22,905 bases of DNA from IMG/VR virus record IMGVR_UViG_3300044546_000103, positions 1 through 22,905 of that record, one strand, 5' to 3'. Both the position numbers and the translations under genes were made by a program. Source of the stretch: a virus. Shown piece by piece: positions 1-6,613 of the stretch (its first letter is position 1; the number at the start of each line of letters is the position of its first letter). The notes under the pieces are model-generated. The model searched no databases. It was given only the letters and a program-made list of their open reading frames with translations, and was not told the DNA's origin.

Positions 1-23
1 ATACTCGCCACTTGCAGATTGAG

Positions 24-326
24 TTAATTGTTGCCTTTACTACCCTTGCCTGTAACATTTTTTAACTCTGTAAATTGGTTCTTCCAAGTTTGAATTTTGT
101 CCTCCAACTCAGCGATTCGCTTTTCGCTTGTCATCTTCGCTTGGTTTAAATCGTCTTTTGATTGCTGGATTGTGGATCTAATTGTCAAGAGTTCGGTCTC
201 CAAATCCCAAATGGTGCGATTCCGTTTGTTGATTTCGTGTTGTAGCTCTTCAGCGTTTTTCTCAAGCCTACGCAACTGGTAAGCGAGAAGGACAGTTACA
301 CCGCCCAAAATTATGTAGGTTATCAT
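24..326 (-). CDS. Small membrane-anchored coiled-coil protein (100 aa)
   Basis: I do not recognise a specific family. Residues 2-16 form one hydrophobic N-terminal segment (ITYIILGGVTVLLAY) that should act as a membrane anchor. From about residue 19 to 90 the chain is charged and heptad-like, rich in Lys, Glu, Gln and Leu, which predicts a long coiled coil. The tail is basic and Gly-rich (GKGSKGNN). The start ATG at 326 overlaps the stop of the upstream gene as ATGA, which supports it and suggests translational coupling. It ends 23 bases from the window edge. The topology would suit a spanin-like or envelope-spanning accessory protein, but that is inference only. Confidence 0.75.
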   Translation of the reverse strand: MITYIILGGVTVLLAYQLRRLEKNAEELQHEINKRNRTIWDLETELLTIRSTIQQSKDDLNQAKMTSEKRIAELEDKIQTWKNQFTELKNVTGKGSKGNN

Positions 327-529
327 TTTGCTTTTCCTTTGTAGAATTTGTGGTTAAATAAAACTTGACTGAATTGGTCAAATTCGGGATTGTAAACGTC
401 ACGCTCAAACTCATATGGTTTGGCTTCAGGTAGTTCCTTGTTCATTGCTTTCTTGATGCAATGGATAGAGTAACCCACCGCAAAAACGATGGGTGTGAGA
501 ACGATTGGATAAATTATGTCAAGTGTCAT
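323..529 (-). CDS. Small single-pass membrane protein (68 aa)
   Basis: Unrecognised family. From the ATG at 529 the protein has one hydrophobic stretch near the N-terminus (residues about 4-20, IIYPIVLTPIVFAVGYS), then a polar, Pro/Glu/Phe-rich domain. The frame stays open to a TTG at 559, but ATG 529 is preferred because the likely -7 promoter element (572-565) lies about 30 bases upstream of it. It heads a two-gene unit: its stop overlaps the next gene's start as ATGA. Shared promoter motifs with the recombination operon suggest early or co-regulated expression. Confidence 0.65.
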   Translation of the reverse strand: MTLDIIYPIVLTPIVFAVGYSIHCIKKAMNKELPEAKPYEFERDVYNPEFDQFSQVLFNHKFYKGKAK

Positions 530-558
530 AGTGATTCGAAACAAACGAATATCTTTCA

Positions 559-578
559 ATTATGCAAATTTATTTGCT
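559..578 (-). promoter_or_regulatory. Probable Bacteroidota-type promoter with inverted repeat
   Basis: On the minus strand, TAAATTTG (572-565) matches the Bacteroidota -7 consensus TAnnTTTG exactly. It sits inside a perfect inverted repeat, GCAAAT-TT-ATTTGC (564-577). I see no good -33 TTG at the expected distance. The 11-mer ATTATGCAAAT (559-569, plus strand) also occurs at 2424-2434 in the promoter of the recombination operon. The palindrome over the -7 box looks like an operator for a dimeric repressor or activator; this is inferred. Confidence 0.45.
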
Positions 579-601
579 TATTGGATTTGTAAATGGACGT
601 T

Positions 602-1249
602 TTATTTTGTAATTGACAAAAACAACTCTCCAGCGTAGGCCAATTTTTCATCAATCATTTCTTGGATGTCCTCCTCCAAAGTGATAAGAGTGGTTGTGAG
701 CTTCTTGCCGATGGGCATTCGGGGATCATAGGAAACAAATAAACCCTCTTCCAACCCGGTTGCAATCATCCCCATTTGCATCTGCCAAAAGTATTCCGTG
801 CGTTTGCTCTTGAGTTGCTCATTGTTGGTGATGAAGAAGTTTTGAAGGTGATTGCCTGAATTAAAAGGACATTTGATCTCTACCAATTGCCCACCGAGTG
901 CATCAGGTGAATACCCACCCCACTCTCCGTAGGTGATGAAGGTGTATGTCTCTGCCCCGTAGTAGGTGAAGAACTCGTCCGTTTGTTGTGAGAAGTAGTG
1001 GAAGGCTTCTTTCTCGTGTTCTTTGCCCCAATCCAAAGCACGTCCGTAGATTTCGGACTTCGCCCCAGTTAGGTACTCCGCAGCTTTCTCAAACACAAAT
1101 GATTTTGCAGTTTCTGTGAGGTACTCCGATTTGTTCTTCGGAGTACCCATCAGTTTGTGAATTTCACTTGCGGTAAAACGTGAGCTTCTTAATTGTTGCC
1201 AATCCTCTTCGTTTAAAGAAGTGTGTATAACTGGATGTGTGTTATTCAT
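602..1249 (-). CDS. YqaJ-type viral exonuclease (215 aa)
   Basis: A PD-(D/E)XK nuclease of the YqaJ / lambda-exonuclease type. This family digests one strand of double-stranded DNA ends to give single strands for recombination, working with an annealing protein. Visible motifs in order: R-x3-FTASEIHKLMG (about 21-35), GRALDWGKEHEKEA (69-82), SPDAL (114-118) followed by VEIKCP (123-128), which supply the metal-binding Asp and the E-x-K pair, and FWQMQMGM (154-161). The length is normal for the family. Its start overlaps the stop of the ERF-type annealing gene as ATGA, so the two partners are translationally coupled. It is the last gene of the unit starting at 2393. Confidence 0.93.
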   Translation of the reverse strand: MNNTHPVIHTSLNEEDWQQLRSSRFTASEIHKLMGTPKNKSEYLTETAKSFVFEKAAEYLTGAKSEIYGRALDWGKEHEKEAFHYFSQQTDEFFTYYGAETYTFITYGEWGGYSPDALGGQLVEIKCPFNSGNHLQNFFITNNEQLKSKRTEYFWQMQMGMIATGLEEGLFVSYDPRMPIGKKLTTTLITLEEDIQEMIDEKLAYAGELFLSITK

Positions 1250-1782
1250 TTCTCACCAATTAAAAGTTTTTGATTCGCTGGAGATACATCAAACTTGCTG
1301 GTGATGTCGGTCATCAGTCCGCCCGTCTTCAAGTGTTCAACTGCCTTCGCCCAACTTGGATGCTTTGGTGTGAGTTCGTCACGCTTTGGAAGTTGTCTGC
1401 CCATTGCCTTCTCACCGTCATCGTCATCGTCAATGTTCAAGTTTAGGATAGAACCAAGTGCATACCTCCGTGCGTAGGTAATGGCTGAACCCATTGCCTG
1501 TGGATCGTTCTGTTTGACTACCGGCATCACATAGGATGACTCCATCCACTCGCCCGAATCGGAGTGAACGATAATTGTTGTGAGTGCATCTGCATCAGGA
1601 AACTGGCTGATTGCCAAACCACATTCGCTCAATGGCTTTTGGATTGTGTCCAAGATGTTTGCCAAACTTGCGTACTTTGATTTGAAGAAAGGATTGTTGG
1701 ATTCCTTTGCTACCTTGCTCACCGATGCTTGGAATTTTACCAACGCACCAGCGATGTTCTTGATTGATTCTGACTTATTCAT
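1246..1782 (-). CDS. erf: ERF-family single-strand annealing protein (178 aa)
   Basis: An ERF-superfamily recombinase, which anneals complementary single-stranded DNA during phage recombination or genome circularisation. The signature core is clear: NPFFKSKYASL (30-40), then GSAITYARRYALGSILNL (98-115) followed by an acidic run of five Asp (118-122). The C-terminal 50 residues are variable, as usual. The start ATG at 1782 overlaps the stop of the FlbD-like gene, and the stop overlaps the YqaJ nuclease start; both are ATGA junctions. The pair forms a two-component recombination system comparable in logic to Red beta/exo. Confidence 0.94.
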   Translation of the reverse strand: MNKSESIKNIAGALVKFQASVSKVAKESNNPFFKSKYASLANILDTIQKPLSECGLAISQFPDADALTTIIVHSDSGEWMESSYVMPVVKQNDPQAMGSAITYARRYALGSILNLNIDDDDDGEKAMGRQLPKRDELTPKHPSWAKAVEHLKTGGLMTDITSKFDVSPANQKLLIGEK

Positions 1783-1958
1783 AGGTTTCTGATTAATTCA
1801 ATTATTTGTTCTGTAGTTTCACGTACTTCCCAAGCATCACCTCCGCTTGTGTCAAAGACGAAAGTAGCTCCTTTATAGGTTTCAAAAAATCCAATAATGT
1901 ATTGAATATTTAAATATACAATCCCACCATCTTTTCTTGTAAGTGCTATCAATTTCAT
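1779..1958 (-). CDS. FlbD-like micro-protein (59 aa)
   Basis: A short gene placed exactly between two others: its ATG at 1958 overlaps the upstream stop and its TGA overlaps the ERF start, both as ATGA. The product begins MKLIALTRKDGGIVYLN, continues with IQYIIGFFET, a short beta-hairpin (ATFVFDTSGGDAWEV) and ends RETTEQIIELIRNL. This layout (basic/polar strand with DG turn, 'YLN' strand, then '-V-ET-E-II--I') resembles the FlbD family of small proteins first annotated beside flagellar genes and now often seen in phages, where the role is unknown. The family call is by eye. It fills what would otherwise be a 170-base gap. Confidence 0.8.
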   Translation of the reverse strand: MKLIALTRKDGGIVYLNIQYIIGFFETYKGATFVFDTSGGDAWEVRETTEQIIELIRNL

Positions 1959-2215
1959 AGGAAATTTGTTTTTTGTCCGAGCATAAAGAAGATTGTGAAT
2001 TTCTCAGGTTCTTTGTACTGAAATGTTTCCGATGCCACACCAACAACATTCTTGGTCACGCATCCGTGAAACATCTCACTATCACTTATCAAATAGGGTT
2101 CAATCTCTTCAAAGTGGTGGTTGAGAAAATAGTTCTCTACCTGTGCATCAGTATACACATATTTACCTCCACCTTTAGAATGTAAAATCCAACCGTTAGC
2201 AGCACATTCAATCAT
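1955..2215 (-). CDS. Hypothetical protein in recombination operon (86 aa)
   Basis: No family recognised. The product is soluble and aromatic-rich, with no membrane segment or signal peptide. It starts MIECAANGWILHSKGGGKYVY and contains 'AQVENYFLNHHFEEIEPYLI'. The start at 2215 overlaps the end of the HTH gene by 8 bases and the stop overlaps the FlbD-like gene as ATGA, so it is embedded in the operon. Position suggests an early regulatory or DNA-metabolism accessory, but nothing in the sequence shows a function. Confidence 0.7.
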   Translation of the reverse strand: MIECAANGWILHSKGGGKYVYTDAQVENYFLNHHFEEIEPYLISDSEMFHGCVTKNVVGVASETFQYKEPEKFTIFFMLGQKTNFL

Positions 2216-2393
2216 TGTTCACCTCCCTCAATGCAATCTCAATGACTGCCTTTGCCTTTGGAGAAACGATATTCCCCTCTACCAAATATTTTCTAACGGT
2301 TGGAAGTGATACTCCAGTTTTACGAGCGACAATTTGAAAAAGTCCTTGTCTGCGTTTTAGTTTGATAATCTCAATTGCTTTGTTGTAATCCAT
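2208..2393 (-). CDS. Small helix-turn-helix DNA-binding protein (61 aa)
   Basis: A minimal HTH protein. Residues about 17-41 (GLFQIVARKTGVSLPTVRKY) fit a canonical helix-turn-helix: a first helix, the 'TGVS' turn, and a recognition helix 'LPTVRKYL'. The N-terminus is basic (KLKRRQ). It is the first gene of the recombination unit and starts only about 9 bases after the -7 element, so the transcript is probably leaderless or nearly so. The direct repeats in its promoter make it a good candidate for an autoregulator of the operon. It could also be an antirepressor-like or Cro-like factor; the family is too short to resolve by eye. Confidence 0.8.
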   Translation of the reverse strand: MDYNKAIEIIKLKRRQGLFQIVARKTGVSLPTVRKYLVEGNIVSPKAKAVIEIALREVNND

Positions 2394-2401
2394 AACAAGA
2401 G

Positions 2402-2433
2402 CAAAAGTAAAATAAACTTATCTATTATGCAAA
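2402..2433 (-). promoter_or_regulatory. Bacteroidota-type promoter of the recombination operon
   Basis: On the minus strand TTTG (2433-2430) is followed after exactly 20 bases by TACTTTTG (2409-2402), matching the TTTG-N19-21-TAnnTTTG consensus at both elements. The predicted start of transcription, about 6 bases downstream, is within a few bases of the ATG at 2393. It drives the HTH, 86-aa, FlbD-like, ERF and YqaJ genes. Confidence 0.7.
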
Positions 2434-2440
2434 TAAACTT
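2410..2440. repeat. Two 10-bp direct repeats overlapping the promoter (operator candidates)
   Basis: AAATAAACTT occurs at 2410-2419 and again at 2431-2440 (plus strand), a spacing of 21 bp, or two helical turns, so both face the same side of the DNA. The copy at 2431 covers most of the -33 element and the copy at 2410 abuts the -7 element. This is the geometry expected of tandem operators for a cooperatively binding repressor; the adjacent HTH gene is the obvious candidate. Confidence 0.6.
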
Positions 2441-2449
2441 TTCTTTTTG

Positions 2450-2986
2450 TTAGATTTTTATGTCTTCGGAGAATATCAAATCACCAAATCTTGCATTCAA
2501 TTCATTGACCAATTCCATCTGTATTGACTCGGTGAACGCACTCTCAAGGAATGGTTGTGGCTTTGTTCCCACTCTGTGAATCTTGTTTGCGATGGCTTTG
2601 GCAAGTGAATCGTAGGTCATCTCCTGTGGTGGTTTGATTCCTTTGAACGACATCCATTCTTTGATTGACTGCCATAGATACGGTGTGCCTTCAACGTGAC
2701 CATTTCTTGTTGGCTTCCTTCCGTATTCCACGAATTCCCAATAGTCCTCAGCAAGAAGGATGGTGTTGATGGATGTGGGTGATTTGGTGATAGTATCAGG
2801 AACAAAAGATTGTCTCAACACGGAAGATGCGTTGATGTTTTTGTTGTCAAGGTTTGCCCAAATCGGAGGAATCACCTTCTTGTTCCACCAATCAACAATG
2901 ATTTGTTGAAGGAGTGATCCTTCGGATGCATCACCTAAGTAAGTATCCAACGCATCGGGTAATTTGTTGAGGTCTATTGTAGCCAT
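2450..2986 (-). CDS. HK97 gp10-like neck/tail-completion protein (178 aa)
   Basis: Resembles the HK97 gp10-type family of head-tail joining or tail-completion proteins. Useful landmarks are the 'EDYWEFVEYGRKPT' segment (about 80-93), 'TPYLWQSIKEWM' (101-112), 'SLAKAIANKIHRVGTKPQPFLESAF' spread over about 127-151, and an amphipathic C-terminal helix. The GTKPQPFL element is typical of this family, where it precedes the final helix. The gene overlaps the end of the preceding small gene by 13 bases. It belongs to the neck block with the connector (3935-4495) and tail-terminator-like (3450-3890) genes. Confidence 0.7.
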   Translation of the reverse strand: MATIDLNKLPDALDTYLGDASEGSLLQQIIVDWWNKKVIPPIWANLDNKNINASSVLRQSFVPDTITKSPTSINTILLAEDYWEFVEYGRKPTRNGHVEGTPYLWQSIKEWMSFKGIKPPQEMTYDSLAKAIANKIHRVGTKPQPFLESAFTESIQMELVNELNARFGDLIFSEDIKI

Positions 2987-3318
2987 CCCACAAGCGTTAA
3001 AACAACTAAACCTATACTTATACTCTTAAATAACTTTAAAGTCCTTGAGATGGCTTTATTTTGCTTCACAAGTGAATCATTCTCACTATTCAAGTATGCG
3101 ATGTTTACCTTTTGTTTGGTGATGACTGAATCTTGTTCAGCAATAATGATGGAATCCGAGTGGACAATCTTCATCAATTGCCCTACTTTTTGCCTTGCGA
3201 TTGCTCCCTTGACAAGGTAACTATTGGCAGTTCGTAGAGTCGCAGAATCTATGGAGACGGATTGCCCCTTCAAGTCCGTGAGAAGTAGCATCAAAAGTAT
3301 CAAGAAAAATCGTATCAT
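2974..3318 (-). CDS. Secreted/membrane coiled-coil protein, possible spanin partner (114 aa)
   Basis: The N-terminus is a signal-peptide-like hydrophobic stretch (MIRFFLILLMLLLTDLKGQS) with a plausible cleavage site after GQ; there is no lipobox cysteine. Residues about 22-95 are polar and heptad-rich and should form a coiled coil. A second hydrophobic segment lies at the C-terminus (about 99-113, SIGLVVLTLVGWLQ). The gene overlaps the upstream TM protein by 98 bases in another frame. An overlapping pair of small membrane/periplasmic proteins is the pattern of Rz/Rz1 spanins, but this sits in a neck-gene block and no lipoprotein signal is seen, so the assignment is tentative. Confidence 0.65.
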   Translation of the reverse strand: MIRFFLILLMLLLTDLKGQSVSIDSATLRTANSYLVKGAIARQKVGQLMKIVHSDSIIIAEQDSVITKQKVNIAYLNSENDSLVKQNKAISRTLKLFKSISIGLVVLTLVGWLQ

Positions 3319-3511
3319 AGTGGTTGAGCTCTTGGATTAATGTGATTCGTTTGATCTTCTCTTTTTCAATGATTCTCTCGTGTAATTCCACGTTTAAAGG
3401 TTTGACGTAACGGACTGGTTCTTCATAGTGAAAGAACGCCCATAGCCAACTAAACAGGAACAACGCAAGTATTATGTAGATAAGGAGTGAGGACTTGAAA
3501 GTTGATTGCAT
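3221..3511 (-). CDS. Small membrane protein overlapping both neighbours (96 aa)
   Basis: ATG at 3511 is chosen because it starts directly before the membrane anchor (residues 8-27, SLLIYIILALFLFSWLWAFF); the frame is open further upstream but only inside the neighbouring gene. After the anchor come a basic/polar stem (VELHERIIEKEKIKR) and a C-terminal domain with two Cys (90 and 95). It overlaps the 3' end of the tail-terminator-like gene by 62 bases and the 5' end of the next gene by 98 bases, so more than half of it is dual-coding. Topology (N-in, short periplasmic domain) resembles an inner-membrane spanin; this is inference. Confidence 0.6.
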   Translation of the reverse strand: MQSTFKSSLLIYIILALFLFSWLWAFFHYEEPVRYVKPLNVELHERIIEKEKIKRITLIQELNHYDTIFLDTFDATSHGLEGAIRLHRFCDSTNCQ

Positions 3512-3890
3512 ATCCAGCGAGGATGTCGGTTTTTGAATCGTAAAATGGAGAAGCGTTGCCGTTGATGACAATCTCAAAATCTTCATCGTCTTGAGTGTTG
3601 TCCTCAATCAAAGCAAAGATGTCGGTCATTATCTGGGCAGTATCGGAAAGGACTTCGATTGTGTTGCTCTCGGATTCAAACACACGATCCATCACAAGCA
3701 ATGCAAAGTTGTATGTCAACAAGTTGCCGGTAGATGTCAAATTGAACCCATCAGGATACAACCAAACCAAAGGATAATACTCCACATTCTCAACGGTCAA
3801 ATTTGACTGCTGACCAACAGAGAATTTGTGAACCATCTTATGGCTTTCCGCTGCGGTTTGAATCTTTTTGATTATTTGGTTTAGTGTCAT
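3450..3890 (-). CDS. Tail terminator/tail completion-like protein (146 aa)
   Basis: Resembles the tail terminator or Gp17-type tail completion proteins found after the head-tail connector in siphophages. It shows an N-terminal amphipathic helix (TLNQIIKKIQTAAES), a beta region 'YYPLVWLYPDG', then 'LLTYNFALLVMDRVFESESNT' over about 57-77 and a long helix 'IEVLSDTAQIMTDIFALI', followed by strands. The length is normal for the family. It comes after the connector gene with a 44-base gap and is followed by the overlapping 96-aa gene. Confidence 0.6.
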   Translation of the reverse strand: MTLNQIIKKIQTAAESHKMVHKFSVGQQSNLTVENVEYYPLVWLYPDGFNLTSTGNLLTYNFALLVMDRVFESESNTIEVLSDTAQIMTDIFALIEDNTQDDEDFEIVINGNASPFYDSKTDILAGYAINFQVLTPYLHNTCVVPV

Positions 3891-3934
3891 TTTTGAGAAA
3901 TTTGAGAAGTTTGGCTTCGTTGTTTTTTTGCCAC

Positions 3935-4495
3935 TTATTCGTTCTCGTGGGGGAAGTCATAATTCCAAAAACAATCTTGTGATGTGGGAAGATAAATACC
4001 ACCAACGAACGCTGTGTTCTTTGGACGGATTGTGTCAAAGGTAGAGCCTGGATTCAAGAACAATGGATAGTCATTGGTGTATGTCCGCAAATAATCTCTC
4101 AACCTGTTGGCATAGTATTCCGCTTTATCACGATAACGACCTTCAATCATTGTCATTTCCTCCACGGATACTGCACGAGCGTTGTCACTCTCTCTACTTG
4201 CTACGCTCTTATTCATCAATTTAAACGTCATAGGGAGCATTGCTTCGGTCAACGTGTAGTATTTCAAACAAGGTGCAATGTATGAATCCAAAAGCGTTGT
4301 ATTCAATTGAGTCAAAGTACCAGCGAACGCCTGAACTTGGAGTTCGTTGTAAATGCCTGAACCAATCACGTCTCGCACATAGATCTCTTGAGCTTCTTTG
4401 ATGGCTGATTTCAAAAGTTTATCGTCAACATTCTCATTCAAAGGGGTGTTGTCTTTGAGATAAGTGGTTGAAATGAAGTATACGAAGTTGGTCAT
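3935..4495 (-). CDS. Head-tail connector protein, gp6-like (186 aa)
   Basis: An all-alpha protein of the kind that forms the connector ring under the portal. It has 'LKSAIKEAQEIYVRDVIGSGIYNELQ' over about 28-53, a long helical middle ('LLDSYIAPCLKYYTLTEAML') and a C-terminal 'YRDKAEYYANRLRDYLRTY' helix, matching Bacteroidetes-phage connector proteins I recall. Its ATG overlaps the portal stop as ATGA, and a connector directly after the portal is the expected position. No signal or membrane segment is present. Confidence 0.75.
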   Translation of the reverse strand: MTNFVYFISTTYLKDNTPLNENVDDKLLKSAIKEAQEIYVRDVIGSGIYNELQVQAFAGTLTQLNTTLLDSYIAPCLKYYTLTEAMLPMTFKLMNKSVASRESDNARAVSVEEMTMIEGRYRDKAEYYANRLRDYLRTYTNDYPLFLNPGSTFDTIRPKNTAFVGGIYLPTSQDCFWNYDFPHENE

Positions 4496-6372
4496 CTTTT
4501 AATTCTCCTCAATAATTGTTGAACCCATATGTGTCTGCATTGTGGTGTGGTGATTCCTGTTTCTTTGTTAGTGTACCACTCACCTCTCCTCTTCCATACA
4601 TCGTAACCCAACTCCGCTGACATCATATTTATGTCCTCACGAGAATAAACACGCTTACTACCTTCAATCTGTCTGCAAAAATCACGGCTTGTTGGAATGA
4701 TGATTGGTCCTGGAATACCCGGTGCTAAACCATAACTATATCTCACCACGATTTCAGTTTGTAAACGCTTCACTTCTTCAACTCCTTTGGGTGTTGTTTC
4801 CAATCCGTCTTCGTATGACTTGACCAAATCGGCTTTGGCAAGTTTAGCAATTGCATCGGCAACGACCTTTGCATCCAGTTTGGTGATGTTCACGATGTCA
4901 CCCACTTGAAGACCTTTGTTCTCTTTTAACACGTTCAAGATGGCAGTTTCAACCGCATCCACAAATTCAAAAGTGTAGGCTTCAAAGTTCTCCGCTGGTT
5001 CTCCGTGTGATTGGAAAACCTTGATGTCACGTTCGTCATCCCAACCAAAGGGGTTTTGTTTTGACAATGCCACGGGTGAAGAACCAAGTGAATCTCCACC
5101 GGGTATTGGAGCAAGTCCCGCCAATTGACGTTTTTCATTCACGGTCATATTTGAAAGGACGTTGTTCGCAACCAAAGGACTCAAGGCATTGATTGCATCG
5201 TTGAGAGATGATGTCACTTGTACGTTTGATATTGATGGCAATCCAAGTTCTTTCCTTGCTTCTTCGTTGGTGATGATTCCAGCGGTGAACAAAGCCTGAT
5301 AGTCCAATCCGATTGGTGGTTTGTTGATGGTTTCCAACTTAACCGATGCAATTGGTTCAAGCAAATAGGCGAAGGTATCGTCTATCTTTTGTTGACGTGG
5401 TTCAATGTATGCGTGGTGGAACATCTCATAGGCTTCAATCAACTCCGAACGACCGCCTAATTGTCCCTCTACACGCACTCCAAACAACATTGGGGAGTTT
5501 ACCTTGTGTGCGACAAATATCTCTTGTTGTACTGTCTTATTTAAAAGGTCGAATTGCTTGTCAAAATCCGATGGTTGAAGGTTACTGATGACTGATTCCT
5601 TCTCCGTTGGGTCGTTATACTGAATGATTAAACCACCGGCATTGTCTGTGCCTTGATAGTTCTCTTTGAATCGTCTCGCAGTTGCACGAGCTTCTTCAGG
5701 TGTGGGAATGCCCTTAAATAACTGGATATGAGTTTGAGCCGTGAATCCGTTCTTAATGCTATTCAAGTAGTAATTGGAAATCTCGGTATCAACTTCGATG
5801 TATTTCAATGCCCCAACGTAATCAGGTAAGGGGTATTCACCTTGACCGGGGCGATAGAACTGGCAATAATACAATTGCTTTGATTCTCTCGTGATTGGGT
5901 TGTAGGGTTGATAAGAGATGCGTGGTGCTTTTGCATCAGTCCAATCTTCACAATACACGAAATCACCCTCAAGACCTTTGCGAACATCCTTGAATGGAAT
6001 GTGGTAGTATTCGGATGGTGCGGTCTTCGCTTTGTTCCAAATTACCTCAACGCAAAAGCCATTGAACAACTCAGCGTCATAGGCTATTTTGCCCTTGAGT
6101 TCTTCGTAGGTTTCGTAGGCGTTAATGCTTTTGAGTTTGGCTTGGATTTTGGCGATGTCGGTGGTGTTTTGTCCATATACCTCAGTGCCAATTCCAGCCA
6201 CATATGAAGCTTTTGCAGAAACGATTGCATTGTGTTTTGGGCTTTTGTTAAATAGTTCAATTAAAAAATCGGGATAGAGATTATCTGCTCCGAAGGTCAC
6301 GAATCCTTTTGCCTTATTTTCTTTGAAAACAGGTAGTTTGTTATCGTGAAAATTCAATCTTTGGAATATCAT
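4492..6372 (-). CDS. Portal protein with C-terminal minor-head-like extension (626 aa)
   Basis: Portal proteins form the dodecameric ring through which DNA is packaged and ejected. The body (about 1-420) has portal features: 'NLYPDFLIELFNKSPKHNAIV' near 31-51, 'ELFNGFCVEVIWNK', the stem/wing-like 'PEEARATARRFKENYQG', and 'VNSPMLFGVRVEGQLGG'. Residues about 472-538 read as a winged-helix domain (TAILNVLKENKGLQVGDIVN, then 'VVADAIAKLAKADLV'). The last 65 residues carry RDFC, SREDI, DVWKRRGEWY and CRHIW, like the C-terminus of Mu gpF-type minor head proteins. ATG 6372 is preferred over upstream starts because those lie in the preceding gene. This leaves a 16-base gap. Confidence 0.88.
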   Translation of the reverse strand: MIFQRLNFHDNKLPVFKENKAKGFVTFGADNLYPDFLIELFNKSPKHNAIVSAKASYVAGIGTEVYGQNTTDIAKIQAKLKSINAYETYEELKGKIAYDAELFNGFCVEVIWNKAKTAPSEYYHIPFKDVRKGLEGDFVYCEDWTDAKAPRISYQPYNPITRESKQLYYCQFYRPGQGEYPLPDYVGALKYIEVDTEISNYYLNSIKNGFTAQTHIQLFKGIPTPEEARATARRFKENYQGTDNAGGLIIQYNDPTEKESVISNLQPSDFDKQFDLLNKTVQQEIFVAHKVNSPMLFGVRVEGQLGGRSELIEAYEMFHHAYIEPRQQKIDDTFAYLLEPIASVKLETINKPPIGLDYQALFTAGIITNEEARKELGLPSISNVQVTSSLNDAINALSPLVANNVLSNMTVNEKRQLAGLAPIPGGDSLGSSPVALSKQNPFGWDDERDIKVFQSHGEPAENFEAYTFEFVDAVETAILNVLKENKGLQVGDIVNITKLDAKVVADAIAKLAKADLVKSYEDGLETTPKGVEEVKRLQTEIVVRYSYGLAPGIPGPIIIPTSRDFCRQIEGSKRVYSREDINMMSAELGYDVWKRRGEWYTNKETGITTPQCRHIWVQQLLRRIKR

Positions 6373-6388
6373 CTCTATCAAATAGCGT

Positions 6389-6613
6389 TTAATCTTTTTT
6401 GTTTGAGAACTTGTCAATAGATGTGAATCCAAGACAAGCAATCACGATGAATTCAACTGCGGTCACCAGTTCGGGAGAAGGTGCGATATCAGTAGTTGAC
6501 ATAGAATTGTGAGCCATTGTGCCAAACAAAACAAAAGCACCAATGATCCCAACGAATCTTTTTGACGACATTTCTCCTTTGTCACCCGTGAAAATTTCCA
6601 TTAATTTTTTCAT
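6389..6613 (-). CDS. Putative holin (74 aa)
   Basis: A small membrane protein with two hydrophobic segments (about 19-34, KRFVGIIGAFVLFGTM, and 50-65, LVTAVEFIVIACLGFTS) and charged ends. The 'FTGDKGEMSSKRFVGIIG' N-terminus is a pattern I know from Bacteroidetes-phage holin-like proteins. Its start overlaps the endolysin stop as ATGA, which fits a holin/endolysin pair. A holin would permeabilise the inner membrane to trigger lysis. The function is inferred from topology and position. Confidence 0.65.
   Translation of the reverse strand: MKKLMEIFTGDKGEMSSKRFVGIIGAFVLFGTMAHNSMSTTDIAPSPELVTAVEFIVIACLGFTSIDKFSNKKD

Noticed and set aside
564-577. Inverted repeat GCAAATTTATTTGC as a terminator for the recombination operon
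   Set aside because: The arms are only 6 bp and A/T-rich with no U-tract after them; overlap with a -7 promoter element makes an operator more likely.
3838-3960. A 40-aa minus-strand frame starting MTSPTRTNKWQKNNEAK between the connector and the tail-terminator-like gene
   Set aside because: It overlaps the connector end by 26 bases and the next gene by 53 bases, has a low-complexity Lys/Asn-rich composition and no recognisable motif. Possible, but unsupported without conservation.
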